Assembly: GCA_018710945.1 (NCBI GenBank)
Contig: DVIW01000006.1
Coordinates: 34,823-98,822 of the forward strand
Reading direction: 5' to 3'
DNA from: Candidatus Aphodovivens avistercoris
Lineage (GTDB): Bacteria > Actinomycetota > Coriobacteriia > Coriobacteriales > Eggerthellaceae
Length of the DNA stretch: 64,000 bases
Below are positions 17,683 through 26,829 of the stretch, one piece after another; position 1 is the first letter of the stretch; each line of letters opens with the position of its first letter. Both the position numbers and the translations under genes were made by a program. The notes beneath the pieces are model-generated. The model worked only from the letters and a program-made list of their open reading frames with translations, made no database searches and was not told the origin of the DNA.

Positions 17683-19005
17683 CTAGCCAGCGAGCACCGG
17701 GGTCAGAACGTCGGGGAACAGGTTCCAGATGCCCGTGGCGGAGATCACTGCACCGAAGATGATGCCGGCGATGGTGAAGATAAGCTGCTTGGTGACCAGG
17801 CTCTCCTGCAGTTCCTTGGGGGTGGAGCCTACGATCAAGGCGCCCGCAAGGGAGAAGGGCGACATGCCCGCTGCCATGCAGCCGCACCACACAGAGCACA
17901 GCAGGCCGACCGGGTTCAGGCCGGTGGCCGCCGCAATGGAGGGAACCACGGCGTAGGCGATGGGGAACACAACCGAGGTCATAGACGAGAAGAAGGTCAG
18001 GAAGCCGCAGAACAGGGCCAGCAGCGGGGCGATAAGCCACACCGGGAAGTCATCGTGACTCACGATCGAGGCGATGGCGTCGCCCAGGCCGGCTTCGGTG
18101 GCAACACCGACCATGATGCAAACGCCGCAGATCTGGATGATGGTGTTCCACGGAACGGCGGCGATGATCTTCTTCTGATCCGCCAAACGCAACGCGATGC
18201 AGACGAGAGCCGCGATAACCATGATGGACTGAGGCTGGCAGACGCGCGCCAGGACGGCGAGCCATTCGATGTCAGGGAAGAACATCGAGAACATGACCGG
18301 GAAGAACATCAGGCACAGCGAAACGATCATGATGGCAAGGGTTATGCGCTGATCGCCTTTGAACGCAGGCGGCTTTTCGATCATCTTCACCTTCTTGGCC
18401 TTGTGGCATCCCAGCACGAAGTAGGTGACGACAAGCCACACGATGCAGGCGATGGTGACCGAGATGAACTGGTACATGGTGGATTCGAACGCCGCATCGT
18501 ATCCGTAGTTCGCCTCCAGAAGGCCAAGGCCGACAACCCCTCCGAACCCGTTGATGGGATTGGAGCCGAACACGAACGCACCCATGCAGATGGCGATAGC
18601 TCCCATGACAGGAGACAAGCCGGCAGACACCATCATCGGAATCACAATAGGCGCCATGATGCCAGGCGTGGATCCGCCCGCGCCAAGGACGTCGATGACG
18701 CCCGTCAGCAGAAAGACCGCGAACGGAAGGATCTTGGCGTTGCCGCCCACCGCGTACAGCATCTTCTGGCTGAGCAGGTCAAGCGTGCCCGTCTCGATAG
18801 CATGACCGAACAAAAGCGCAATCGCAACAAGGAAGAACATGATGCGGATCGGCCAGAAGTTGACGATGTCGGAAACCGTCAGGCCCAAACCGACGGCGCC
18901 GATGATGAAGGCGATCGACATGGCGATGATGCCGGTATTGATCTTCGTGACGTTGCCGATGACGATCGCCGCAGCAAGGCCGATCAACGAAAGTGCGAGA
19001 ACCAT
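17683..19005 (-). CDS. SLC13/MatC-like dicarboxylate permease
   Basis: 440 residues, about 11-12 hydrophobic segments. The N-terminal region (LIGLAAAIVIGNVTKINTGI) matches the MatC/dicarboxylate carrier N-terminal domain. Two pseudo-repeats each have a Gly/Ser/Thr-rich hairpin: DVLGAGGSTPGIMAPIV near 110 and FFSSMTSVVFPIAYAVVPS near 345, as in ion-transporter-superfamily carboxylate carriers. It is likely an importer of an organic acid. It precedes the UroD gene in the same direction, so the pair may import and process one substrate. Confidence 0.85.
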   Translation of the reverse strand: MVLALSLIGLAAAIVIGNVTKINTGIIAMSIAFIIGAVGLGLTVSDIVNFWPIRIMFFLVAIALLFGHAIETGTLDLLSQKMLYAVGGNAKILPFAVFLLTGVIDVLGAGGSTPGIMAPIVIPMMVSAGLSPVMGAIAICMGAFVFGSNPINGFGGVVGLGLLEANYGYDAAFESTMYQFISVTIACIVWLVVTYFVLGCHKAKKVKMIEKPPAFKGDQRITLAIMIVSLCLMFFPVMFSMFFPDIEWLAVLARVCQPQSIMVIAALVCIALRLADQKKIIAAVPWNTIIQICGVCIMVGVATEAGLGDAIASIVSHDDFPVWLIAPLLALFCGFLTFFSSMTSVVFPIAYAVVPSIAAATGLNPVGLLCSVWCGCMAAGMSPFSLAGALIVGSTPKELQESLVTKQLIFTIAGIIFGAVISATGIWNLFPDVLTPVLAG

Positions 19006-19260
19006 TTTTTCAACCCCTCCTTATGAAGCCATTCGAACCGATTCTCTTCTTCTATAGCCACCAGAACGAGGCCCGCCCGTCCCTTGCACGCTGCGAAAGG
19101 ACGCTTCCTTTTCACAGCGCCGAGCGATAGCAGCTGCTTGGTTTCGCCAGCACAGCCGTTCGCCCCGTTCTGGATTGGCTCGATAAGAAACGAGTCTTCG
19201 AGATTGCTTGCATCAAGGGTTTTACTTCGGCGCCGCGCGCGTTTCAAGGCAGGAGACATA

Positions 19261-19312
19261 CGATGTGCCGCTTGCCTTCCAATCGGGGTTTCGATGTGCA
19301 AGCGGCACATCG
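19261..19312. promoter_or_regulatory. Triple CGATGTGC half-site array upstream of the permease
   Basis: CGATGTGC occurs at 19261-19268 and again at 19292-19299, with the inverted copy GCACATCG at 19305-19312. The outer pair extends to a perfect 15-bp inverted repeat (19261-19275 with 19298-19312). The array lies about 255 bp before the permease start. It looks like an operator with alternative dimer sites. The other sequence in 19006-19440 shows no gene I can support. Confidence 0.5.
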
Positions 19313-19445
19313 GGAAGCCTTCCCCATTGCCTGACCGAGGTGTTTCGACAGCAACCAAACGTCATCGATGCATTCATGATTGCAATTGCATCGAGGAGAG
19401 AACCTGCGACGGACGTCCCGCAACTCTGATCCCGCATCCGTACGC

Positions 19446-19484
19446 AAAAAAAAACGGCCCGGCGCGTTTGGAACGCACCGGGCC
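19446..19484 (-). terminator. Rho-independent terminator of the CMD-cupin gene
   Basis: On the minus strand a GC-rich stem (GGCCCGG... pairing with ...CCGGGCC, 19456-19484) is followed by nine T residues (the A-run at 19446-19454 on the plus strand). It lies 90 bp downstream of the CMD-cupin stop codon. Confidence 0.85.
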
Positions 19485-19574
19485 GCAAGACGGCGACAGA
19501 GCGGCGGCGCTGTCGCGAGACGACCGCACAACGGCTCCCGCTCCGCGCCTCTCCGCGCGACGTGGGAGCGCCGT

Positions 19575-20324
19575 CTACGCCTGGGGGTACTGCCCGTCGT
19601 CCACCGGCTCGAGCCACTCGTTCGAGCAGCCCTCGCCCGGCGCCTCGAAGGCGATGTGGGAGAACCAGCTGTCGGCGGCTGCGCCGTGCCAGTGCTTCAC
19701 GCCGGCAGGGATCACCACCACGGTGCCAGGCGTGAGCGCCTGGGGCTCCTTGCCCCATTCCTGGTACCAGCCGCGGCCGTCGGTGCAGATGAGGATCTGC
19801 CCGCCGCCGCGCTCGGCGTGGTGGATGTGCCAGTTGTTGCGGCAGCCCGGCTCGAACGTCACGTTCGCCAGGAACACGCCCGCCTCGGCGGGGTCGGTCA
19901 GCGGGTTGAGGTACGAGTTGCCGACGAAGTACTGCGCGTACGCGTCGTTGGAGCTGCCGATGCCGAACATCGGGGAGAAGTCGTCGCCCGCACCGTCGTC
20001 CGCCTCATCGCCGTACACTTCCAGCGCCACGCGGAACGCCGCCCACGCGTTCGGCCAACCAGCGTAGAACGCCACATGCGTGAGGATCTCGCCCATTTCC
20101 TTGCGTGTGACGCCGTTCGTCTTTGCCGTCATCATATGGTACTTGAACGAGCTGTCCATAAGCCCCTTGCTCACGAGCACCGTCACCGTGAGGATCGAGC
20201 GCATCTTAAGCGACAGCGCCTCTTCGCGGTTCCACACCTCCCCGAACAGCACGTCATCGTTGAGCTGGGCGAACTTCGGCGCGAAATCGCCGAGCTGGTC
20301 CCGTCCTGCCGTCTGCTTCACCAT
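19575..20324 (-). CDS. Fusion of carboxymuconolactone decarboxylase-like and cupin domains
   Basis: 249 residues. Residues 1-105 form a CMD/PcaC-like helical domain (LKMRSILTVTVLVSKGLMDS, then EMGEILTHVAFYAGWPNAW) that lacks the CxxC of the AhpD branch. Residues about 140-249 are a cupin with the metal-site motif NWHIHHAERGGGQIL and PAGVKHWHGA, giving His, His, Glu and His ligands. Start 20324 follows AAGGAAG. In many anaerobes this fusion travels with an aldo/keto reductase and flavodoxins, as here, and is thought to act in redox or electrophile stress. The substrate is unknown. Confidence 0.88.
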   Translation of the reverse strand: MVKQTAGRDQLGDFAPKFAQLNDDVLFGEVWNREEALSLKMRSILTVTVLVSKGLMDSSFKYHMMTAKTNGVTRKEMGEILTHVAFYAGWPNAWAAFRVALEVYGDEADDGAGDDFSPMFGIGSSNDAYAQYFVGNSYLNPLTDPAEAGVFLANVTFEPGCRNNWHIHHAERGGGQILICTDGRGWYQEWGKEPQALTPGTVVVIPAGVKHWHGAAADSWFSHIAFEAPGEGCSNEWLEPVDDGQYPQA

Positions 20325-20493
20325 GTTCTGCTTCCTTTCCTCGAAATCTTCCTGTCTGTATCGTGCAGCCGGGTCGCCCCGGCGTTGTCTTCGAATCCGC
20401 CGTCTGCGCACGGGGGGCGCACTGCACAACGTCCGGCCCCTCGTCGCCGTCCGCACGCGAACGGCGGACGCCTGCCGCGCCAGCGTCGGCGCG

Positions 20494-21513
20494 CTACTTC
20501 TTCGCGTTGGGGTCGGTGGTTCCCGCAAGCGGCTTCTCGCCGGGACGCCCGATGGGGCCCACCAGCTCGTGCGCCGTGTAGGGCTCCTCCAGAAACGCCA
20601 TCTCGTCGTCGGTCAGCTTCACCTCAAGCGCTGCCACCGCGTCATCAACGCGCGACGGCTTCGAGCAGCCCACGATAGGCGCCTCGATGCCGCGGCACAA
20701 AAGCCACGCCAACGCAATGCGCGCCATGGGAACGCCGCGGCGCTCGGCAAGCTCGGCGACGCAGCCTATGATGGGAAGGTCCTGGCGCTCCGCTAAGTCG
20801 TACTTGTCGCGCACCACGTCGTCGGTCGTTCCACGCACCGAATCCGATTCCCAGCCCACATGGCACAGATGCCCCGACGCGAGCGGGCTGTAGGGCGTGA
20901 CCGCCATGTCGAACTGGCGGCACACGGGGATCATCTCGCGCTCGTTCTCGCGGTAGAGCAGGTTGTGATGGCACTGCATGCTCGTGAATTTCGTCCAGCC
21001 GTTGCGTTCGGCGACCATCTGCATGTTGTACAGCTGGTAGGCGTACATCTCGCTCGCGCCGATGGCACGAACCTTGCCTGCGCGCACAAGAGAGTCGAGC
21101 GCCTCCATCGTCTCTTCGACAGGCGTTTTGTAGTCGAACCGGTGGATGATGTAAAGGTCAAGGTAGTCGGTTCCCAAACGGCGCAGCGTCCCGTCGATCT
21201 CGCGCTGGATCGCCTCGCGCGACAGGCGCCCCTCGTTGAAGAACACCTTGCTCGCCAGCACCACGTCCTCGCGGCGCACGCCGAGGCGCTTGAGCGCCTG
21301 GCCGATGTACTCCTCGCTCGTGCCGGCGGCATAGCAGTTCGCGGTGTCTATGAAATTGACGCCGGTGTCGAGGGCGCGCTTGATCACCGCCTGCGTGTCC
21401 TCGGGACCGAGCGTCCACTGATGCCCGCCGGGGATCTTCTCGCCGAAGCTCATGCCGCCCAGGCAGATGCGCGACACCTCGATGCCGGAATGTCCCAGCT
21501 TGGCGTATTCCAT
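20494..21513 (-). CDS. Aldo/keto reductase
   Basis: 339 residues, single AKR barrel. Catalytic tetrad residues are visible: Asp and Tyr in FIDTANCYAAGTSE (about residues 55-60), Lys in VLASKVFF, and His in LYIIHRFDYKTP. The C-terminal NADPH-binding segment contains PIVGCSKPSRVDDAVAALE. It reduces carbonyls with NADPH in the cytosol. The gene lies between the CMD-cupin fusion and two flavodoxin-type genes on the same strand, with gaps of 115-170 bp, so it is probably part of a common redox-response cluster. Confidence 0.93.
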   Translation of the reverse strand: MEYAKLGHSGIEVSRICLGGMSFGEKIPGGHQWTLGPEDTQAVIKRALDTGVNFIDTANCYAAGTSEEYIGQALKRLGVRREDVVLASKVFFNEGRLSREAIQREIDGTLRRLGTDYLDLYIIHRFDYKTPVEETMEALDSLVRAGKVRAIGASEMYAYQLYNMQMVAERNGWTKFTSMQCHHNLLYRENEREMIPVCRQFDMAVTPYSPLASGHLCHVGWESDSVRGTTDDVVRDKYDLAERQDLPIIGCVAELAERRGVPMARIALAWLLCRGIEAPIVGCSKPSRVDDAVAALEVKLTDDEMAFLEEPYTAHELVGPIGRPGEKPLAGTTDPNAKK

Positions 21514-21628
21514 GCTTTTCCGCTCCCTTCCACTCTCGTTCCCGCTTCGCCGCAGACACCCGTCAGCTCGGCCGCGCCTGCCGCTCTTGCGGCAGACCGC
21601 ACGCGCTGCGGGGCCCGCTTCGCCGCAC

Positions 21629-22162
21629 CTACAGCGAGGCGCCCAGGTCGTAGGCGGCTTGCGGGTAGCGCGTGCGCTGCGTCATGCCGGGGGTGCCGCA
21701 GCCGTACCCGAGCACCATGCCCACGTCCTCCATGTGCAGATAGCGCACGAGCGTGCGGTAGTGGGCCTCAAGCGCGTCGAACGTCCAGCCGTCGGCGTTC
21801 CACGCCACCGCCAGCAGCGCGCACTTCATGCGCTTCGCGGTGATGCTGCCGTTGGCGGAGCAGAAGCGGTCCACCACGATTTTGAGCTGCGCGCTCATGC
21901 CGTAGTAGTACAGCGGCGTGGCGAGCACGAGCATGTCGGCCGAAAGGATCTCGCGCCGCAGGGCGTCCATGCCGTCGTGCTGCGCGCACGGGCCCTCGTA
22001 GCCGCAAGCCACGCAGCCCGTGCACGGCGCCACATCGGCCTGGGCCACATCGACGCGGGAAACCTCGTGCCCCGCGCTGCGCGCACCGCTTGCGAACGCC
22101 TCGCAGAGCATGGCCATGGAGCCGTCTGCGTTCGGGCTCCCCTGCAAAATGACGGTCTTCAT
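21629..22162 (-). CDS. NADPH-dependent FMN reductase / iron-sulfur flavoprotein-like
   Basis: 177 residues. The flavodoxin-like fold opens VILQGSPNADGSMAMLCEAF, the FMN phosphate-binding loop. Then comes a cysteine motif, CTGCVACGYEGPC (residues about 47-59), like that in iron-sulfur flavoproteins and some FMN reductases, and LVLATPLYYYGMSAQLK, the second flavin loop. Cytosolic flavin-dependent reductase; the electron acceptor is unknown. It sits 27 bp after the flavodoxin lipoprotein gene and is probably in the same transcript. Confidence 0.85.
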   Translation of the reverse strand: MKTVILQGSPNADGSMAMLCEAFASGARSAGHEVSRVDVAQADVAPCTGCVACGYEGPCAQHDGMDALRREILSADMLVLATPLYYYGMSAQLKIVVDRFCSANGSITAKRMKCALLAVAWNADGWTFDALEAHYRTLVRYLHMEDVGMVLGYGCGTPGMTQRTRYPQAAYDLGASL

Positions 22163-22189
22163 CTTCGCTCCTTCCGTGCGCCCCTGCGC

Positions 22190-22891
22190 CTACAGCCCCA
22201 AGCCGTCCACCCAGGCGGCCACCTCGGACTCCGATGCGCCGGCGGCGAAGCGCTCGCCTGCCAGCCATTCGCCCGCGCCGGCCAGCGCCGCCAGGTTCTG
22301 CCCGCTCTGGCCCAGCGGCGATGACCCCGACGTGCAGAACGGGATCACCGTCTTGCCCGCAAAGTCGTTGCCGGACACGAACCCGTTCACCGCCCACGAG
22401 GCGTTGCCCCACCAGATGGGGTAGCCCAGAAACACCGTGTCGTAGCCGTCGAAGCCATCCGGGGTCGTTTTCACCAGCTCGACCGAGGGGTCGTAGCTGG
22501 CGCGCTCGCGGCTCGTGCGGCTGTCGGGGTCGTTGTAGGCCAGGTCGGCCTCCGTGTAGGGCTCAACGGGTTCGATCTCGAACAAGTCGGCGCCCAGATG
22601 GTTCGCGATCTTCTCTGCCACGTCGCGCGTGTTGCCCATCGCGGAAAAGAACGCCACAAGCGCCCCCGACGCTTGCCCTGCCTGCGCAGCCTGTTCGGAA
22701 GACGTTTCCGCCGAGGCGTCCGAGGCGTCCGGCGCGGCCGGCTCTTCGGAGGCGCCCTGCGCAGCCGTCGGCCGCCCTGCCTCCGGCTGCCCGCCGCAAG
22801 CCGCAAGCAGCGCGCCAACCGGCAACAGCAGCGCCGCCGATGCCGCGCCCTTCACGAACGTCCTCCTGCTCAGCATGCCGTCGCTTTCCAT
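22190..22891 (-). CDS. Flavodoxin-domain protein with an exported lipoprotein-type N-terminus
   Basis: 233 residues. RRTFVKGAASAALLLPVG is a Tat-like signal and is followed by a lipobox-like LLAACGG with Cys at about 31, so a membrane-anchored exported protein is expected. An Ala/Glu-rich linker leads to a flavodoxin domain: ALVAFFSAMGNTRDVAEKIA, then VFLGYPIWWGNASW. Flavodoxin_4-type proteins of this kind often pair with the CMD-cupin and aldo/keto reductase set. The start at 22891 is chosen for AAGGGGG spacing and because it opens the signal peptide; the frame extends to 22996 without support. A TetR gene is divergent. Confidence 0.87.
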   Translation of the reverse strand: MESDGMLSRRTFVKGAASAALLLPVGALLAACGGQPEAGRPTAAQGASEEPAAPDASDASAETSSEQAAQAGQASGALVAFFSAMGNTRDVAEKIANHLGADLFEIEPVEPYTEADLAYNDPDSRTSRERASYDPSVELVKTTPDGFDGYDTVFLGYPIWWGNASWAVNGFVSGNDFAGKTVIPFCTSGSSPLGQSGQNLAALAGAGEWLAGERFAAGASESEVAAWVDGLGL

Positions 22892-23020
22892 GGCCGCCCC
22901 CTTCTTCTCCTGCCGCGCAGCGCCGTTGCCCGGCACCTGCGCAGGAGCCTCGTCCTTGCGCGGACGCACCTGTCCGCTCGGGTATCTGCGCTCCATTCTT
23001 TCACGTTTTCATACTTTACG

Positions 23021-23040
23021 TTACATTGTGTTTCTTGTAA
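23021..23040. promoter_or_regulatory. Candidate operator in the flavodoxin/TetR divergent region
   Basis: TTACA-N10-TGTAA, a 20-bp inverted repeat inside the AT-rich divergent spacer (22892-23141). Its position suits a TetR-family repressor controlling both directions. The sequence TATACT near 23091 may be the -10 box of the tetR gene. The arms are short, so this is tentative. Confidence 0.4.
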
Positions 23041-23141
23041 ATACCATTTGCGATGACTTTATTTTTATCGGTTCATTAACTGCATGCGCTATACTGTACC
23101 CTGGACGAACGGATACGCGATTCAGCAAACGGGAGGCAGAC

Positions 23142-23786
23142 ATGGCCGAATTCGTGCGGGCGCGCAGCAACGCGCAGAAGGAGCAGCGCATGGACGCCAT
23201 CAAGCGCGCCGCCGACGAGCTGTTTCGCGAACGCCCCTACCATGAGATCACGCTCAAGGCCATCTCCGAGCGTTTGGGCTGGTCGCATGCCGCGCTGTAC
23301 AAATACGTCACCACCAAGGAGGACATCTTCCTGGAGGTGTGCGCCGACGCGCGGCGAGCGTACAACGACGCGCTGCTATCGGCCTACCCCGCCGGCTGCG
23401 CGTACTCGCACGAGGTGCTGGCCGAGGTGTGGGCCGAGCAGCTCAACGCGCACCGCGACTACCTGGCCTACAGCGAGCTGCTGCTGTCGATCATTGAGCG
23501 CAACGTGTCGGTGGAGCGTCTGGCTGCGTTCAAGTGCGCCTACTACGACGAGCAGGCGGAGCTCGTCGAGCGCTTCTGCGGCAACCTGGGCATGAGCGCC
23601 GACGCCGCCGGGCGCCTGTTCAACGCCGTGCTGTTCCACGCCACCAGCATCAACGCCTGGAACCAGGACAATCCGCTGGTGAGCGAAGCGCTGAAGCTGG
23701 CCGGCATAAAGCGATGCGTGCCGCCGCTCAAAGAGGAGATGCGGGAGTTCATCGGCATGTGCCTTGCGCACTACTGCCGCCGCTAA
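23142..23786 (+). CDS. TetR-family transcriptional regulator
   Basis: 214 residues. The N-terminal helix-turn-helix runs over about residues 15-60: MDAIKRAADELFRERPYHEI, then LKAISERLGWSHAALYKYVTTKEDIF. The rest is an all-helical ligand domain of the TetR_C type. Start 23142 is set by GGGAGGCAGAC. It is divergent from the flavodoxin-FMN reductase-AKR-CMD cluster, so it is the likely repressor of that cluster. The inducer is unknown. Confidence 0.92.
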   Translation: MAEFVRARSNAQKEQRMDAIKRAADELFRERPYHEITLKAISERLGWSHAALYKYVTTKEDIFLEVCADARRAYNDALLSAYPAGCAYSHEVLAEVWAEQLNAHRDYLAYSELLLSIIERNVSVERLAAFKCAYYDEQAELVERFCGNLGMSADAAGRLFNAVLFHATSINAWNQDNPLVSEALKLAGIKRCVPPLKEEMREFIGMCLAHYCRR

Positions 23787-23810
23787 GGTCGCGGGATGGG
23801 AAGGACCCCG

Positions 23811-24593
23811 ATGCCGGGCAAGCGGATGGGAACGGCGACCGCCCTGGCCGTCGCGGCGCTCGTCGCGCTGGGCCTCGGCGCGGCCGGGCTTGCTGGCGCA
23901 CGGTTGCAAACGCTGCCCGCGCTGGAAGAAGCCGCCGCTCAGACGCACGACCTTGCGCAGGTGCAGAACCAGAACGACGCCGCGCTCTCGCCAGCACGCA
24001 CGAAAGCCGATGCCGCCTCTGACGCCTTGCCCGCCCTGGACTACTGCGCGCATGTGCCCGAACTGCTGCAGTATCCCGAGATGTCCGCCGGCTGCGAGGT
24101 GTACGCGCTCACCGCGGTGCTGCGCGCGCTTGGCTGCGCCGCCGACCCGCACGTCATCGTCGCCGAGCATCTTCCCCTCGCATCCGAGGACGACGATCCC
24201 GCCGCCGTCTACGCAGGCGACCCCTACAGTTACGGCGAGGGCCTGCCGCCCGCCCTCGTGACGGCGGGCAACTCCTACCTGGAGCAGGAGGGCTTGCCCG
24301 CGCGGTTCGCCAACGCCACCGGGGCGTCCTTTGAAGAATTGCTGGCCGAAACAGAAGCGGGCCGGCCCGTACTGGTGTGGACCACCATGTACTTCGCCGA
24401 CCCCGGCTTCTTCGAGCCCTTGCCTGCCTACACGTTCTACAACCTGGAGCACTGCGTGGTGCTGTTGGGTGCCGGTGAGAACGCGGGCACCGTGCGCTGC
24501 ATGGACCCGATGAGCGGCTACATGGAGGTGGACGCCGCATGGTTCCGTACCCTCTACGAGCTCTGCGGCAGCATGGCGACCATCGTCGGCTAG
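23811..24593 (+). CDS. Secreted or membrane-anchored C39-like cysteine peptidase family protein
   Basis: 260 residues. A hydrophobic N-terminal segment (TALAVAALVALGLGAAGLAG) acts as signal or anchor. Residues about 80-260 are a Peptidase_C39_2-like papain-fold domain: Cys in MSAGCEVYALTAVLRALG, His in NLEHCVVLLGAG, Asp in VRCMDPMSG. An ATG at 23796 is also in frame, but GGAAGGA lies correctly before 23811. It follows the tetR stop by 24 bp on the same strand and could be read through from the tetR promoter. Whether it cleaves peptides is unproven; this family has few characterised members. Confidence 0.8.
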   Translation: MPGKRMGTATALAVAALVALGLGAAGLAGARLQTLPALEEAAAQTHDLAQVQNQNDAALSPARTKADAASDALPALDYCAHVPELLQYPEMSAGCEVYALTAVLRALGCAADPHVIVAEHLPLASEDDDPAAVYAGDPYSYGEGLPPALVTAGNSYLEQEGLPARFANATGASFEELLAETEAGRPVLVWTTMYFADPGFFEPLPAYTFYNLEHCVVLLGAGENAGTVRCMDPMSGYMEVDAAWFRTLYELCGSMATIVG

Positions 24594-24816
24594 CGCGGTC
24601 TGCGCGGCACCGCGCCCCTTCCGCTCGCCCGCGCCAACGCGCCGCGCCCGCCCGCGCAACCCACACAGCGCCGCACATCCAACGCCCAGTCCATCGGCCC
24701 GCCTGCTCCGCCCTCCCTTCCGCACCGCCAGCCGAGGTGCCATAATGAGGGGGTACGCGCTGCGCCCGGGCAGCCGCCTTGCGCAGCGAAACCGCCTGCG
24801 GAGGAAAGGATGCGCC

Positions 24817-25746
24817 ATGCTCCACGAAATCAACTTCCCGTCGTCCAACGGCCGCGACCAAGTGACCGGCTGGATCTACGTTCCGGCGTGCGAGCCCGAG
24901 GGCGTCGTGCAGCTGGTGCACGGCTTCGGCGAGCATTCGCGCCGCTACTTCCACATGATCGTGGCGCTGATGGACGCCGGCTTCATCGTTGCCGCCGACG
25001 ACCACGTGGGCCACGGCGCCACGGCCATCGCGAACGGCACCTGGGGCGACTGGGGCGACGCAGGCCCGCACGCCATGATGGAGGACGAGAAGCGCTTCAA
25101 GGACGCCGTGTGCGAGAAGTACCCCGACCTGCCCTATTTCATGTTCGGGCATTCCATGGGCTCGATGATCGCGCGCGACTTCTCCACGAAGTACGGCGAC
25201 GAGCTGGACGGCGTCATCTACTGCGGCACCACCGGCATCTTCAAGAACACCCACGAGGTGCGCGCGAAGCTGGACGCCATCATCGAGGCGGGCGGCGCGC
25301 ATGACTCCGACCCGTCGTTCGTCGGCGAGCTGATGGGCTGGATGTTCGCCCGCTGCGAGGAGGGCGCCGAGCTGGGCAACGAGTGGATCTGCCACGACCC
25401 CTACGTGCAGCGCGACCACGCCGAGGACCCCTTCGACGCGTTCACGCATCCCACGCACAACGTCAGCCTGCGCGACTTCATCGACATGATGCTCATCATC
25501 GAAGGCGAGGACTGGGCGCGTAAGGTGCCCGTCGACCTGCCCATCCTGCTGATCGCCGGCGACCAGGACCCCGTGGGCAACTTCGGCGAAGGCGTCTACC
25601 AGGTGGCGAACTGGCTCATCGACACCGGCCACGACAACGTGCTGACCAAGCTCTACCCCGGCTACCGCCACGAGATCCACAACTACGACGACATCAAGGA
25701 CGACGTGGAAGACACCATCATCGAATGGCTGCTCATCCAGAGCTAG
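24817..25746 (+). CDS. Alpha/beta hydrolase, monoacylglycerol lipase-like
   Basis: 309 residues, Hydrolase_4 (serine aminopeptidase S33/lysophospholipase) type. The oxyanion region reads LVHGFGEHSRRYF (residues about 30-42). The nucleophile elbow is FGHSMGSM with Ser near 110. The acid is Asp in AGDQDPVGN, and the base is His in GYRHEIHNYD. No signal peptide, so cytoplasmic hydrolysis of a lipid ester is likely. Start 24817 follows GAGGAAAGGA; an upstream in-frame ATG at 24745 lacks an RBS. It stands alone and ends at a strong terminator. Confidence 0.92.
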   Translation: MLHEINFPSSNGRDQVTGWIYVPACEPEGVVQLVHGFGEHSRRYFHMIVALMDAGFIVAADDHVGHGATAIANGTWGDWGDAGPHAMMEDEKRFKDAVCEKYPDLPYFMFGHSMGSMIARDFSTKYGDELDGVIYCGTTGIFKNTHEVRAKLDAIIEAGGAHDSDPSFVGELMGWMFARCEEGAELGNEWICHDPYVQRDHAEDPFDAFTHPTHNVSLRDFIDMMLIIEGEDWARKVPVDLPILLIAGDQDPVGNFGEGVYQVANWLIDTGHDNVLTKLYPGYRHEIHNYDDIKDDVEDTIIEWLLIQS

Positions 25747-25783
25747 GCGGGACAGAAGCCCGCAAAGCGGTTTGAAAGCGAAA

Positions 25784-25829
25784 ACGCGCCCGCACCGAAT
25801 CGGCATGACGCCGGACGGTGCGGGCGCGT
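25784..25829. terminator. Strong bidirectional hairpin terminator
   Basis: ACGCGCCCGCACCG (25784-25797) pairs perfectly with CGGTGCGGGCGCGT (25816-25829) across an 18-base loop. An A-run precedes it and a short T-rich stretch follows. It separates the convergent hydrolase and the acidic membrane protein gene, and can serve both. Confidence 0.8.
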
Positions 25830-25920
25830 CGCGTTTCGAGCTCAGGGGCAAGCCACGCGTGGGCGCATTCCGCTGAACGGGCGGACGGCCGCGGCCCTTC
25901 TGGCTGCGGCGGTGCGGAGG

Positions 25921-26829
25921 CTACCAGAGCGTGCCTTGTTCCACCTGGTAGATGATGTCTTGGATCGCGCTGGCGGCGGTGCGGTAGGTTTGTGAATCGG
26001 TGATGCCGCTTTCCTCCACCAGGCCCTCGGCGACGCTCACGGCGCTTTCCATCATGGCCTTCGTCTGCTGCGACACCCATTGGCCGTCGCCCGACTCGAG
26101 CCACTGGCGCGCCTCGTCAAGGGCGCTTTGCAGCTCGCCGCGCGCGGCCTCCACGGCCGACGACGCCTCTTCAGCGGCAGATGCTTCCGCCGTAGCGTCG
26201 TCCAGGTCGCCCATCATGCGCTCGATCTCGGCTTTCTGCTCTTCGAACTCTTCCATCAGCTCCGCTTCGAACGAGCGCTGCTGCTCGGCGATACCCTCCT
26301 GCAGCATCGACTGCATGCCGCACGACACCACAAGGCTGGCCGCCACGGCCACGGCCGCAGCCACGGCCGCCAGAAGCGCCAAGGTGCGGATGCTCACGCC
26401 CAGCCCCGCCACGCCGCCGCCATCGACGGGCGGCTCGAAGTAGGAGGCATGGCGCGGAGCCTGCGCGCCGGAGCGGCGGCGATGCGACGCGGGAATGAAC
26501 GCCGGGCCGTCCAGCGGAATGCTATCGGCTTCGGAATCCTCAGGGTCGGCGTCTTCGGGTTCGGAATCGGGATCGAACGGATCACCGGCAACGCCAGCAG
26601 CGGCGCCATCGCCAGCGGCCTCCGCGCCCGCCTCGGCAGAAAGCGCTTCTTCTTCGCCAGCAGCGCCCGCTTCCGCGCTTTCTTCGTCAGCACGCTGGGC
26701 GGCATCCGACGCGGACGCAGGCTCGACCGCTTCCCCGCCGTCCTCCGCCGCGATGCTGTCCGGACGCTTCTCCGTCTCTTCGGTCGTCGCATCTCCCATC
26801 GCCTTGCGCACGCCCTCGCCTTCCGCCAT
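25921..26829 (-). CDS. Acidic single-pass membrane protein of unknown function
   Basis: 302 residues. The first 150 or so are low-complexity, rich in Ala, Glu and Asp, and probably disordered. One transmembrane helix follows (LALLAAVAAAVAVAASLVVS, about residues 165-185). After it comes a coiled-coil region (FEAELMEEFEEQKAEIERMM) and a helical tail. With an acidic cytoplasmic N-terminus, the coiled coil would face outward. Start 26829 follows AGAAAGGGTG. No family recognised; the layout recalls membrane-tethered scaffold proteins, but that is only a resemblance. Confidence 0.75.
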   Translation of the reverse strand: MAEGEGVRKAMGDATTEETEKRPDSIAAEDGGEAVEPASASDAAQRADEESAEAGAAGEEEALSAEAGAEAAGDGAAAGVAGDPFDPDSEPEDADPEDSEADSIPLDGPAFIPASHRRRSGAQAPRHASYFEPPVDGGGVAGLGVSIRTLALLAAVAAAVAVAASLVVSCGMQSMLQEGIAEQQRSFEAELMEEFEEQKAEIERMMGDLDDATAEASAAEEASSAVEAARGELQSALDEARQWLESGDGQWVSQQTKAMMESAVSVAEGLVEESGITDSQTYRTAASAIQDIIYQVEQGTLW

